This document shows, piece after piece, positions 7,027 through 15,893 of a stretch of 64,000 bases of DNA. Position 1 is the first letter of the stretch. The number at the start of each line of letters is the position of its first letter. The stretch covers positions 1 through 64,000 of the forward strand of contig NZ_JAFIQU010000020.1 in assembly GCF_017355985.1 (NCBI RefSeq), written 5' to 3'. A program made the translations under genes and the position numbers. The notes below the pieces were generated by a model. The model saw only the letters and a program-made list of their open reading frames with translations. It was not told where the DNA came from and ran no database searches. This stretch comes from Arenibaculum pallidiluteum. Its GTDB lineage: Bacteria; Pseudomonadota; Alphaproteobacteria; Azospirillales; Azospirillaceae.

Positions 7027-8175
7027 TCAGCGCAGCGCCGGCGCCAGCCGGGCCACGGCCTCCTCGAGCTTCTCGGGCGAGGAGGCGAAGCACAGGCGCA
7101 GATAGCCCTCGCCGGCATCTCCGAAGGCCGCGCCGGGCGCGAGGCCCACGCCGGTCTCGTCGATCAGGCGCTTGGCCAGCGAGACGCTGTCGGTCTCGCC
7201 CTCCACCGAGAAGAAGGCATAGAAGGCGGCGTCCGGCCGGGAGAGCCGCAGCCGCGGCAGCCGCTCCAGCGCGTCGCAGACGATGTCGCGCCCACGCCGG
7301 CAGCGCTCCACCATCTCGGCCACGAAGGGCTCGCCCTGCTCGATGGCGGCGAAGCCGGCCATCTGCACGAAGCCCGGCACGCCCGAGGTCGAGAACTGCA
7401 CGAGCTTCTCGAAATGCGGGCCCATTTCCGCGGGCGCGGCCAGCCAGCCCAGCCGCCAGCCGGTCATGGCCCAGGTCTTGGAGAAGCTGTTCAGCACGAT
7501 CATCCGGTCGTCGGGCGCGGCCAGCTCGAGCATCGAGGGGGCGGGACGGCCGGTGTAGCTGACGCGGGAATAGACCTCGTCCGAGATCACCCAGATCCCC
7601 CGCTCGCGGGCGAAGGCCAGGAGGCGACCGAGATCGTCCCGGCCCATGGTCCAGCCGGTGGGATTGCCCGGCGAGTTCACGAAGATCGCCCGGGTGCGCG
7701 GCCCGCAGGCCGCGAAGAGCCGCTCCAGGTCCAGGGTCCAGCCGCCATCGCCGGTGCTCAGCGGCACCTGGACGGGCACGCCGCCGACGATCCGGACCGC
7801 GGCGAAGACGTTGGGCCAGACCGGCGCCACCACGGCGACCTCGTCGCCGGGCCCGACCAGGGCCTGCATGGCCAGGACGATGCCGTGCATGCCCGAGGTG
7901 GTGACGGTGATCCGGTCGACCTCCACCGGCACCCCGTGCACGCGGCCGAGATAGGCCGAGAGCGCCGCGCGCAGCTCGGGCAGGCCGCGCTGCCAGGTGT
8001 AGAAGACGTGTCCCTCGCGCACGGCGCGGTCGCAGGCATCGGCCACGAAGGAGGGCGCGGGCACGTCGCCCTCGCCGAACCACAGCGGGATCAGGCCCGG
8101 GCGGCCGCGGCCGTAATTCGCGACCTCGACGATGGGGCTGTTGGGCAGGGCTTCGATCTCGGGGCGCAGGAGCAT
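7027..8175 (-). CDS. PLP-dependent aminotransferase class I/II
   Basis: Fold-type I aminotransferase of 382 residues from ATG 8175; the open frame continues 32 codons upstream without a good start. Motifs: SPGNPTG (PLP ring Asn), SDEVYSR (Asp/Tyr), Schiff-base lysine in NSFSKTWAMTGWR, and a C-terminal GYLRLCFA with the carboxylate-binding Arg. Substrate is unknown; members of this group use aspartate, aromatic or branched amino acids. It converges on the decarboxylase and diverges from the Gfa-like gene, sharing a 94-base promoter region. It is clearly different in sequence from the aminotransferase at 4239, so it is not a recent duplicate. Confidence 0.92.
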   Translation of the reverse strand: MLLRPEIEALPNSPIVEVANYGRGRPGLIPLWFGEGDVPAPSFVADACDRAVREGHVFYTWQRGLPELRAALSAYLGRVHGVPVEVDRITVTTSGMHGIVLAMQALVGPGDEVAVVAPVWPNVFAAVRIVGGVPVQVPLSTGDGGWTLDLERLFAACGPRTRAIFVNSPGNPTGWTMGRDDLGRLLAFARERGIWVISDEVYSRVSYTGRPAPSMLELAAPDDRMIVLNSFSKTWAMTGWRLGWLAAPAEMGPHFEKLVQFSTSGVPGFVQMAGFAAIEQGEPFVAEMVERCRRGRDIVCDALERLPRLRLSRPDAAFYAFFSVEGETDSVSLAKRLIDETGVGLAPGAAFGDAGEGYLRLCFASSPEKLEEAVARLAPALR

Positions 8176-8269
8176 CGCTTGTGTCGGGTTCCGGGAATTG
8201 GCGTCGCACGCTAGCCTAGCGGCTCGCCGGCGGGTTTCCCAGGCGTCAGCGGGCCGAAGGAGCGAATGC

Positions 8270-8692
8270 ATGGCTGAAGCGACCCAGGAGACGGTCCACG
8301 AGACCCACGAGGGCGGCTGCCTGTGCGGCGCCGTGCGCTACCGGGTGTCGGGCATCCCGGTTTCCGCCAATGCCTGCTTCTGCACGATGTGCCGGCGCCA
8401 GACCGGCTCGGCGCTGCCTGCCTTCGCGACCTGGAACCGCGCGCAGTTCGTGCTGCTGGCGGGCGAGCCCGCGGCCTACGCCGCCTCGCCCAAGGCCGAG
8501 CGGCAGTTCTGCCCGCGCTGCGGATCGGCCCTGTTCTGGATCAAGAACGGCGGCGAAGAGGTCGACGTGTTCCTCGGCAGCCTGGACGCGCCCGAGCGGA
8601 TCCGCCCGCCCGACTACGCGATCTGGACGCGGCACCGCCTGCCCTGGGTCCCGCCGCTCGGCGGGCCAGAGTTCACGCAATCCCGCGGCTAG
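8270..8692 (+). CDS. GFA / CENP-V family zinc-binding protein
   Basis: The 140-residue protein is named for glutathione-dependent formaldehyde-activating enzyme. Zinc-ligand cysteines are in GGCLCGAVRY, CFCTMCRRQTG and FCPRCGSALF, the standard layout of the family. The PDYAIWTRHRLPW segment is a typical C-terminal mark. Most paralogues have no proven formaldehyde role, so the function should be read as unknown. Start ATG 8270 overlaps the upstream region of the divergent aminotransferase. The 269 bases after it hold no gene I can support. Confidence 0.92.
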   Translation: MAEATQETVHETHEGGCLCGAVRYRVSGIPVSANACFCTMCRRQTGSALPAFATWNRAQFVLLAGEPAAYAASPKAERQFCPRCGSALFWIKNGGEEVDVFLGSLDAPERIRPPDYAIWTRHRLPWVPPLGGPEFTQSRG

Positions 8693-8962
8693 GTTCTGTC
8701 TGGCGGCCTGATGGCACCGTTTTCGTCCTTGTTGCCGGCGCCTGGGGCAGCGGAAGGTGGAGCCGATGCTACGGCATGAGCTCAATCCGGCCCTGAGTCC
8801 ACGGCCCGGGCCCATGGCGTGGTAGTAAACCCCGTTTCGGTCCGAGCCGAGCCCGGATTCGCTTGCTCCTGGCCGCCGCCTGCGACCTCATCCTCGTCGA
8901 GGAGATCTGCGGCGCCTGATCGCCTGACTTCACATCCACGTGCCTCAAGCGCCTCGCTCGCG

Positions 8963-9322
8963 TCAAGATGACGCCGGCAAGATTACGCAGCGGATAACAG
9001 GGCCTACGACCCGAGGCATCATGTACCCGCTACTCCCGTAATAATAGCATGCATGAGCGTTTCCGTCCGGAGATAGTGTCGGCAAGACTGCAGATGGGTC
9101 TGTTTCTAACCAAGAATCCCCAATCTGGATCTCAAGGCCTTTCTCGACAGTGTAGCGGTGCCCGACCGGGCGGCAATCTCTGCTGTTGCAGCACGATGTT
9201 CCATTCTTCGCCCTAAGGTCCGAATACCAGTCGTGAGCAGATGCGTGGGGCGATGCCACCTTGATCGACAGCGCTGTCGCCAACGCCAGAATGGCACGCG
9301 ACGTGACTTTGTCTTTCAGCAT
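8963..9322 (-). CDS. Small secreted Cys-containing protein of unknown function
   Basis: The 119-residue product starts at ATG 9322, with GGGGAG upstream. It has a signal peptide (basic MLKDK, hydrophobic core, ASPHASAHD cleavage region near residue 30) and a mature part with HDWYSDL, SCCNSRDCRPV, HACYYY and a C-terminal RCVILP. This Cys pattern recurs in short exported alphaproteobacterial proteins that I recognise but cannot name. The paired cysteines suggest disulfides or metal binding in the periplasm. Base composition here is clearly less GC-rich than the flanks, so transfer is possible. Confidence 0.75.
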   Translation of the reverse strand: MLKDKVTSRAILALATALSIKVASPHASAHDWYSDLRAKNGTSCCNSRDCRPVGHRYTVEKGLEIQIGDSWLETDPSAVLPTLSPDGNAHACYYYGSSGYMMPRVVGPVIRCVILPASS

Positions 9323-9403
9323 GAGCCGAGCTCCCCCGATACATTGGCAGCGAACCCGCCTGATGGAGCCTGAGTTTCCTTCCGCCACCCGGCAGATGCG
9401 GGG

Positions 9404-9880
9404 CTACGCGGCCGGCCGATCCTCGTAGCAATACCCGCTGGCATCGGGCAGACGGTTGAGGAACGGCACCGGATCTACCTCGGGGTGCGGCAGGCGCCCG
9501 ACCTCCTCCGCACAGCCGTCCCGGTTCGTATCGAGCGAATACTTGCTGGTCCGGAAGTCAAAAATCAGGAAGGGCCGGCTCTCGAGTAACCTGTCGCAGG
9601 CCAAGCGGAACGCGACCAGGTCGTTCGCCCCCTCGGCTGCTTCGGAATAATACATGCCCTTCACGAGCTTGCCTTCGATCAGGACATCAGGATCGGTCTG
9701 CCGAACCATTGCATCAAGTGCCGGCATGGGGCCCACGGCAAAGCGCGCACTGCAGAACGCGTCGATCCTGCGTTGCGGTTCGGTGAAGGAGATCCCCGGC
9801 TCCACCCCGGCTAGGACCGCAGACGAAATCAGTCCGCTTGCCCCGAGCAGCACCGCCTCCAGGAATTGGGCATTTGTCAT
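9404..9880 (-). CDS. Hypothetical protein, 158 aa
   Basis: The start is ATG 9880 (MTNAQFLEAV) with a GAGAGGA ribosome site; the frame stays open 27 codons upstream. The N-terminus is hydrophobic (LLGASGLISSAVLAG) and may be a signal anchor. The rest is mixed with several Cys (FCSAR, ACDRL, GCAEE, YCYED) and a possible calcium-like DTNRDGC loop, as in EF-hand-type segments. I recognise no family. It is in the lower-GC block, upstream of and on the same strand as the secreted Cys protein, with 81 bases between, and divergent from the LuxR gene. Confidence 0.65.
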   Translation of the reverse strand: MTNAQFLEAVLLGASGLISSAVLAGVEPGISFTEPQRRIDAFCSARFAVGPMPALDAMVRQTDPDVLIEGKLVKGMYYSEAAEGANDLVAFRLACDRLLESRPFLIFDFRTSKYSLDTNRDGCAEEVGRLPHPEVDPVPFLNRLPDASGYCYEDRPAA

Positions 9881-10133
9881 GATGCCGTCCTCTCGGTTGA
9901 CAGGAGCCGCCAAGCGCTCCGGCGTCACGGGCACCGTGATCGCCCGGCCATCCTTGGGCACACTAAGGGATCGCTCCTGTCCCGTCGTCGTATGAACATA
10001 CTAGGCGTCTGGACTCCGTCGCACGGTTGCATGACCCTTCCTTGCAGCGGTGGACGTATCTCAGCCGCTCGCGAGATGGGCCCGTATCGGGCGGAATGGA
10101 GGCATCGCCCGCTGGCATCAGGAGGCGTGTCCC

Positions 10134-11303
10134 ATGGTCGCGCTGAACGATTTCGATGAACTCGTATCCGCCATCTACGACGCCGCGCTGGATGAGCAGC
10201 GGTGGGGCACTGCGCTCGATAGGTTCAGTCGAGCGTTCGAAGCGTCCCAAGTGGTATTAAGCATCGAAGACATGAGGCGTGGGACCGGGAGGACCATGAC
10301 CCATGGCGCGGACGACAGCTACGTGCAGCGCTATCGCGACCACTTCATGCACTGCAATCCGATGAGCCGGCACAATGTTGCCCTCTTCGGGTGCACTGCC
10401 TTGATCGATCGCATGTTCCTGCCGAAGGAGGAGTTCCGCCGGACCGAATTCTGGAACGACTTCCTGCGGCCGCAGGACATTGACACCTGCCTCGCCTCAC
10501 TCCCGTGGCGCTCCGGCGCCGAGGTCGCGGCGCTCGCGCTGTGGCGGTCCGAGCGCGCCGAACCGTGGGAGCGGCCTCACATCGAGCTGCTGACCCTGCT
10601 TACTCCCCACGTCAGGCGCGCCCTTGAGGCGAACCGGAGGATGAAGGAGCTGCACCTCACCCAAGGCATGGCATTGGATGCACTCGACCGGCTGGAGTGC
10701 GGCGTAGTTCTCCTGCGGAATGATGGCAGCATCGCATTCCTGAACCGCGCTGCGGGCGGGATCTTGATGTCCGGAGACGGAATCATGGTCGACGGAGGCC
10801 GGCTTCGCGCCATGTCCCGCTCACGGGATACCGCCCTGCAGCGTGCGATCGGGTCCGCCGCCGCAGGCGGCGCGTCGGACGGAAACTCTGGTTCTTCAAT
10901 GGCGGTATCACGGCCGTCAGGACGGAGGCCCTTGATCATTCACGTCATGCCGTCGAGGGGCCGGGCAGACGGGATTGCCTTGCGGGGCGTCGGCGTTTTC
11001 GTGCTGATGGTGGATCCGGAGGTGGAGTCCAAGACATCACTGACGCAGTTGCGACAGCTCTACGGGCTAACGGCGGCGGAGGCCGCGGTTGCGGCTCTTG
11101 TCGCGCACGGCCATGGTCTGCAGGCTGCCGCTGACTCACTCGGGGTGACGCTGTCGACCGTGCGCGTCCACCTGCAGCGTGTATTCGAGAAGACGGATAC
11201 TCATCGGCAGGCCGAATTGGCTCGGCTCTTAGTCAAGATCCAGTCCAATATTGGATCAGAGGATATCTGCGAGCTCCGACCACCTGACCTAAGCCACTAC
11301 TGA
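10134..11303 (+). CDS. LuxR-family transcriptional regulator
   Basis: The 389-residue product starts at ATG 10134, preceded by AGGAGG. The C-terminal LuxR-type HTH is clear: YGLTAAEAAVAALVAHG, then LQAAADSLGVTLSTVRVHLQRVFEKT. The long N-terminal part has no autoinducer domain that I recognise; a middle segment (LDRLECGVVLLRNDGSIAFLNRAA) looks like a PAS-type fold. Such PAS-LuxR proteins are common in alphaproteobacteria, with unknown ligands. It diverges from the 158-aa gene and may control it. Codon use is less GC3-biased than in the flanking regions. Confidence 0.88.
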   Translation: MVALNDFDELVSAIYDAALDEQRWGTALDRFSRAFEASQVVLSIEDMRRGTGRTMTHGADDSYVQRYRDHFMHCNPMSRHNVALFGCTALIDRMFLPKEEFRRTEFWNDFLRPQDIDTCLASLPWRSGAEVAALALWRSERAEPWERPHIELLTLLTPHVRRALEANRRMKELHLTQGMALDALDRLECGVVLLRNDGSIAFLNRAAGGILMSGDGIMVDGGRLRAMSRSRDTALQRAIGSAAAGGASDGNSGSSMAVSRPSGRRPLIIHVMPSRGRADGIALRGVGVFVLMVDPEVESKTSLTQLRQLYGLTAAEAAVAALVAHGHGLQAAADSLGVTLSTVRVHLQRVFEKTDTHRQAELARLLVKIQSNIGSEDICELRPPDLSHY

Positions 11304-11756
11304 AGACCGACCAAGTGTAGCAGCCTGAGGTTATTTGGTATCCGACCATATCTCAACGCGGCTTCCAACCCGAACTGGCTGAGACTGCAGCATGCCGTCA
11401 GCCAGGACTAAGTGCGACTGAGCCAACCATCATGAGCTCAGTCCAACAGACAAATTTGATCGCAAGCTTGACGCCCTAAGAGCGCGTGGCGGCGGGCGCA
11501 GCCCGTGTTGACAACGCCAAGCCGTGCCCTTAGTGACCGGCACAACCTCATGAAGGAGGAAACATTACCCCTTTAGGGCAGGAACCCAACGTCTCCAATG
11601 GAATAACGAAATCATGCCGGGGCAATTTCGCGCCCCTGCACGACAACAATCAGAACACGTCTTAAGAAACGAACCAAGGCTCAAGACAAAAACTATCAAG
11701 CCTTTACAAATTTGGCGAAAATCGGAAGAATGCCGTAGAAACTCAGGGTTTGCGGC
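11304..11756. other. Gene-poor, relatively AT-rich gap
   Basis: I find no credible gene. The gap contains a TTGACA hexamer at about 11508 followed 17 bases later by a poor -10, and an AAGGAGG ribosome-site-like run at 11551-11557 with no usable start codon after it (only a nine-codon frame overlaps it). The final 150 bases are A-rich and should contain the diguanylate cyclase promoter. A decayed gene remnant is possible but nothing is recognisable. Confidence 0.5.
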
Positions 11757-13403
11757 ATGCCGAGAAAGCTGGGGAACCTGCAGAGCGTCATCGCGGTGAC
11801 TGGCGCCGTTCTGGCCGTCGGAGCGGCCGCCATGCTGAGCCTCGCCGTGGGTATCCGATCGGAACGGCAGCTCGAACGCGAGATCGGCCGGTCGCTCTCG
11901 GAAGCGGCGTTCCAGATGGCCGAGAAGCTCGATACCGACATGTGGGCCCGCTCGAACCAGGTCGCCGTACTCGCCAGGATCGACGCCCTGCGCGACGCCA
12001 CCGTCGCGCAGAAGGTCGTCGACGAGTTGAAGCGCAAGGACCACACGCTAGCCTGGGTGGGCGTCCTCGACCGGGATGGTCGGATCGTTGCGGCCAGCGG
12101 CGGCATTCTGCTGGGAGCCGACGCGTCCTCGAGGCCGGTATTCCGCGAGGGCATTCGTGGGCATTTCATCGGCGACGTCCATGACGCGGTGATGCTGGCG
12201 AAGCTCCTGCCAAACCCGAGCGGCGAGCCCATGAAGTTCGTTGACGTCGCGACTCCGATGCGGAATGCGGAAGGAGACATCGACGGCGTCCTGGCGACCC
12301 ATTTCTCCTGGGGCTGGGCGCGCGAGGTCGAGCGGACGCTGATGCGGCCGATGCAGGACCGTCGAGGTCTTGAGGTCTTCATCGTCGGCGCAGACGGAAC
12401 GACGCTGCTCGGTCCCGAAGGCAGTCTCGGCCAAATGCTGCCGATCCACAGCGTCGGATCGGCTCGGCTTCGGGCGATCGGATGGGCGGTCGAGACCTGG
12501 CCGGACGGAGAGACGTACCTGACCGGCTACGCGCAGGGGCCCGGGCATGCCGACTACCGAGGTCTCGGCTGGACCGTTCTGGTTCGCCAGCCGGTCGAGG
12601 CGGCCTTCGCCGATGCGGCGGCGCTTCGTCGCGAGATCTTCGTCTGGGGAGCCGGATTCGCCTTGCTCTTCAGTGTCGCGGCATGGTTCGCCGCCGGATG
12701 GCTGGCGCGCCCATTGCGGGCCATTGCCGACGCCGCCGTCCGGCTGCGGCGGGGCGAGCCCGGCGTAGAGATCCCGGCGATTGGCGGGACGGCCGAGGTG
12801 GCGGACTTGTCGGCCTCGCTGCGCGACCTCGTCGCGTCGCTGACCGACACGAAGGTGGCCCTGTCACGGATGGAGGATGCCGCCTACCAGGACCGGCTGA
12901 CGGCGCTGCCGAACCGGCGATTTCTCGACCGGTACCTTGAAGCGCAGGTCAGCCGGTCCGACGCCCGCCCCTTCACGCTGCTTTCCCTCGACCTCGACGG
13001 GTTCAAGCCGATCAACGATACGCTCGGGCATCAGGCCGGCGACGCCGTGCTCCGGCACGTGGCGAGTCGGATGGCGTCGTGCCTGCGCGGCGACGACGTC
13101 ATCGCGCGTCTCGGGGGCGACGAGTTCGTCGCCGTGCTGAGCTCGTGTCCTGAAGGCGAAGCCGCTGCGGAGGTTGCGGATCGGCTGATCGGCGCTGTCA
13201 ATGAGCCGCTGGTGGTGGGCGGCCGGGCCGTTCGCGTGGGATGCAGCATCGGCATTGCGGTTTGGCCGGACGACGGCATGACGCCTGAGCGTCTCCTGGC
13301 GACGTCCGACAAGGCGCTGTACGAGGCTAAGCGCGCCGGGCGAAACCGGGCCATGTTCGTGCGCGGCAACGCCTGCCGCGCTGGATCGCTGGCCTCGAGC
13401 TGA
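11757..13403 (+). CDS. Membrane diguanylate cyclase with Cache sensor, HAMP and GGDEF
   Basis: 548 residues. The first helix (about 10-30) and a second near 300-325 enclose a periplasmic Cache-like sensor (WVGVLDRDGRIVAA, FIGDVHDAV, GWTVLVRQPVEAAF). A HAMP segment follows (WLARPLRAIADAAVRLRRGE), then a GGDEF domain opening DRLTALPNRRFLDR. The active loop is RLGGDEF, and an RGDD inhibition site lies exactly five residues before GGDEF, so the enzyme should make c-di-GMP and be inhibited by product. Base composition is slightly lower than that of the housekeeping flanks. Confidence 0.95.
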   Translation: MPRKLGNLQSVIAVTGAVLAVGAAAMLSLAVGIRSERQLEREIGRSLSEAAFQMAEKLDTDMWARSNQVAVLARIDALRDATVAQKVVDELKRKDHTLAWVGVLDRDGRIVAASGGILLGADASSRPVFREGIRGHFIGDVHDAVMLAKLLPNPSGEPMKFVDVATPMRNAEGDIDGVLATHFSWGWAREVERTLMRPMQDRRGLEVFIVGADGTTLLGPEGSLGQMLPIHSVGSARLRAIGWAVETWPDGETYLTGYAQGPGHADYRGLGWTVLVRQPVEAAFADAAALRREIFVWGAGFALLFSVAAWFAAGWLARPLRAIADAAVRLRRGEPGVEIPAIGGTAEVADLSASLRDLVASLTDTKVALSRMEDAAYQDRLTALPNRRFLDRYLEAQVSRSDARPFTLLSLDLDGFKPINDTLGHQAGDAVLRHVASRMASCLRGDDVIARLGGDEFVAVLSSCPEGEAAAEVADRLIGAVNEPLVVGGRAVRVGCSIGIAVWPDDGMTPERLLATSDKALYEAKRAGRNRAMFVRGNACRAGSLASS

Positions 13404-13603
13404 GCGGTCGCGACGCCGGGGATGCGAACGATGCTCTTCCGGCCATCCTCCTCGCCCAGTCCGAACGATGCGGCTGGGGGTATGGAGAGTGGTTGAGCTG
13501 GTCTACCAGCGGCGGAACCCTGTGGGCGCGGCCGGCCACGAAGTCGTCCGGGTGCCACGGCATATGCTGCGCACCTCCTTGCTCTGAGCTGAAGGAACGA
13601 CGC

Positions 13604-13873
13604 TCAGCAGCGCCGGCGCCGCTCCTCGCTTCGGGCCCGGAGAACAGGCTCCGGATCGCAGCCCAGCGGCATCGCGGTCGCGTCGTGCAGATCCTGCCGC
13701 GCGAGCCCGATATCCGCCAGCTCGCGGTCGCTCATGGCGGCGAGTTCGATGAGCAGGCGCGGGCCACGAATGATGTTGGCAACCCTGGCGGCGAACCCGG
13801 TCGCGGCGTGACGCGCACGGATGATCCAGGACGGCCGAGCGGCGGCACACAGCGTATCGAAGGTTGTCGTCAT
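13604..13873 (-). CDS. DUF1127 protein
   Basis: 89 residues. The C-terminal half carries the DUF1127 core: LLIELAAMSDRELADIGL followed by RQDLHDATAMPLG. The N-terminus has conserved Trp/Ile/Arg spacing (SWIIRARHA) that often forms an amphipathic helix. Small DUF1127 proteins in Agrobacterium and Rhodobacter affect phosphate/carbon metabolism and RNA maturation (established for some members; not shown here). It is divergently transcribed from a LysR gene, a common pairing, so that regulator probably controls it. Confidence 0.9.
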   Translation of the reverse strand: MTTTFDTLCAAARPSWIIRARHAATGFAARVANIIRGPRLLIELAAMSDRELADIGLARQDLHDATAMPLGCDPEPVLRARSEERRRRC

Positions 13874-13909
13874 TCCCCGTATCCTCGTCCTGCCGGGGAT
13901 GCGATCCCT

Positions 13910-13929
13910 GGCACCGCCATCCTCGTGCC
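13910..13929. promoter_or_regulatory. Candidate LysR operator between DUF1127 and LysR genes
   Basis: The inverted repeat GGCAC-N10-GTGCC lies 36 bases from the DUF1127 start and 65 bases before the LysR start. Size and spacing fit a LysR-type site. No other copy was seen in the window. Confidence 0.35.
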
Positions 13930-13994
13930 GCGGGCGCCCATCGGTCTAACGAATGTTTGACATGAGACCAATCGCGTTTCACGATCGATCTGCC

Positions 13995-14909
13995 ATGCTC
14001 GACACCGACCAGCTCCGTTCCTTCATCGCGATCGTCGATACAGGAAGCTTCACGCGCGCGGCCGAACGCGTGAACAAGACCCAGAGCGCCGTGTCGATGC
14101 ATGTGCGACGTCTGGAGGAGCGCATCGGCCGGCCGCTCTTCGTGCGCCAGGGACGCGGCGCCGTGCTGTCGCCGGACGGCGAGAGGCTGATCGACCATGC
14201 ACGACGCATGCTGCAGGTCGAGGCCGAGGCGCTTGCGGAGATGGGGGCCGAGGGGCTCAAGGGCCGGGTCGTCCTGGGCATTCCCGACGATTATGCCGAG
14301 CCCTTTCTTCCAGAGATCGTCGACCGCTTCATCCGCCGGCATCCGCTGGTCGAGCTGTCGATCGTCTGCGACCCCAGCATCATGCTCGCGGAGCGTGTCA
14401 GGGCGGGGGAGATCGACGTTGCGATCGTCACCGATTGTGAACGGATCAAGGGCATCGAGATCCTGCGCGAGGAGCCGCTGCACTGGGTGGCAGGCCTGCG
14501 CGCAGGTCCGGTCGAGGAACGCCGCCCCTTGCCGCTTGCGCTCGCGGGCCCGAACTGCGCCTGGCGCCGCGCGGCGCTGACGGCGCTCGAGGCGCAGGGC
14601 GTGCCGGCACGCTTGGCCCTCGTGTCGAGCAACTACGCCGCCATAGCCCCGCTGATCCAGGCGGGGCTGGCCGTCACGGTTATGCCCGACAGCGTCCTGC
14701 GTGACGGGCACCGGGTCGTTGCGCCGGATGCCGGGCTGCCGGCACTGCCGGACTGCCGGATCGGGTTGATCCGCAACAGCGCCGGTCAGGCGCCGCAGGC
14801 AACCGCCCTTGCCGAGGTGATCAGCGACCGGCTCCAGGCGGCCGACGCCGGACGGGTGCGCATGCCGCGTGTCGCCGCCCCCGTTCCCGGCGCCGCCTGC
14901 CCCGCCTAG
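13995..14909 (+). CDS. LysR-type transcriptional regulator (divergent from DUF1127 gene)
   Basis: 304 residues from ATG 13995 (MLDTDQLRSF); an ATG at 13953 in the same frame would add 14 residues, but conservation of LysR starts favours the shorter form. The HTH is VDTGSFTRAAERVNKTQSAVSMHVRRLEE, followed by the linker and a periplasmic-binding-protein-like effector domain (LKGRVVLGIPDDYAEPFLP). It belongs to the group usually found beside DUF1127 genes. The C-terminal 20 residues are Pro/Ala-rich. Confidence 0.92.
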   Translation: MLDTDQLRSFIAIVDTGSFTRAAERVNKTQSAVSMHVRRLEERIGRPLFVRQGRGAVLSPDGERLIDHARRMLQVEAEALAEMGAEGLKGRVVLGIPDDYAEPFLPEIVDRFIRRHPLVELSIVCDPSIMLAERVRAGEIDVAIVTDCERIKGIEILREEPLHWVAGLRAGPVEERRPLPLALAGPNCAWRRAALTALEAQGVPARLALVSSNYAAIAPLIQAGLAVTVMPDSVLRDGHRVVAPDAGLPALPDCRIGLIRNSAGQAPQATALAEVISDRLQAADAGRVRMPRVAAPVPGAACPA

Positions 14910-15119
14910 CCGCCGCTGCAGTCGAGCTGCAGTTCGCCGCCGACGGAGGGTGATGAAGCCTCGCCGGACGACGGCGCGGCGAAGCGCCCGTCGCGTCAGC
15001 GGATGCACGCCTCAGCGCCGCTTATCCCCGGCCTTAGGAGAATTGCCCTTCCCGGGCCGCAGCCCGCGCGGGAACATGAGCGTGGCGGCGGCTCGCCGCC
15101 GCGATCGGGAGCAGGTGGC

Positions 15120-15893
15120 ATGGAACTCCGCGCGGTCATCTTCGATGTGGACGGCACGCTGGCCGAGACGGAGGAGCTGCACCGCCGCGCCTTCAACGAG
15201 GCCTTCGCGCGCTTCGGCCTGCCCTGGCGCTGGGACCGCGAGACCTATCGGCGGCTGCTCGCCACCACGGGCGGCAAGGAACGCCTGCGGCGCCACGCCC
15301 GGGACGTGGGCATGGCCGAGGCCGGGCTGCCGGAGAGCCTGGTGGCGGAGATCCACGCCTTCAAGAACGCCCGGTACCATGCCCTCGTGGAATCCGGAGG
15401 GGTCGCGCTCAGGCCCGGCATCGCGGAGCTGATCGGCGACGCGCTGGCGGCGGGCCTGCGGCTGGGCATCGCGACGACGACGAGCCCGTCCAACGTGGAC
15501 ACCCTCCTGCGGGCGACGCTGGGACCCGGCTGGCGCAGCCAGTTCGCCGCCGTCGCCGCGGGCGACCAGGTCCCACGCAAGAAGCCCGCGCCCGACGTCT
15601 ACCACGCCGCCCTGGCCGATCTCGGCCTGGACGGCGACGACTGCCTGGCGCTCGAGGATTCGCGGAACGGCGTTCTCGCCGCGGTCGGTGCCGGCATACC
15701 CGTGGCCGTCACGCCGAGCCTCTACACCGCCGGTGAGGACTTCTCCGGCGCCGTGGCGGTCCTCGGCCCGGACGCGCCGCCACCGGCGCTCGCCGCCGTG
15801 GTGTCCTGGCACGCCGCGGCGCCACGGGTCCCCGGGGGACGCCCTGGGGGACGGCCCCACCCCGCGGGCGGGGCAGCCGGCCTCAGCCGTTGA
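15120..15893 (+). CDS. HAD-superfamily phosphatase, CbbY-like
   Basis: 257 residues from ATG 15120; earlier in-frame starts are open but precede the domain. HAD motif I is [11 protein letters not shown] (Asp nucleophile D9, acid D11), motif II TTTS, motif [12 protein letters not shown] and motif [10 protein letters not shown]. The helical cap and motif order match CbbY/phosphoglycolate-phosphatase-like enzymes, and CbbY hydrolyses xylulose-1,5-bisphosphate in Rubisco organisms. No Calvin-cycle gene is in the window except rpe at 38.6 kb. The last about 25 residues are low-complexity and overlap the end of the convergent scoB gene by 11 bases. Confidence 0.88.
   Translation: MELRAVIFDVDGTLAETEELHRRAFNEAFARFGLPWRWDRETYRRLLATTGGKERLRRHARDVGMAEAGLPESLVAEIHAFKNARYHALVESGGVALRPGIAELIGDALAAGLRLGIATTTSPSNVDTLLRATLGPGWRSQFAAVAAGDQVPRKKPAPDVYHAALADLGLDGDDCLALEDSRNGVLAAVGAGIPVAVTPSLYTAGEDFSGAVAVLGPDAPPPALAAVVSWHAAAPRVPGGRPGGRPHPAGGAAGLSR

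Noticed and set aside
5465..8209. A 914-codon minus-strand open frame across the decarboxylase and second aminotransferase
   Set aside because: It is antisense to the decarboxylase and out of frame with the real aminotransferase; composition is typical of a shadow frame.
8769..8966. A 65-codon minus-strand frame after the Gfa gene
   Set aside because: Basic low-complexity peptide with no ribosome site; no better candidate was found in this 269-base gap.
13503..15008. A 501-codon minus-strand frame opposite the LysR gene
   Set aside because: It is antisense to a clear LysR protein and out of frame with the real DUF1127 gene; composition is shadow-like.
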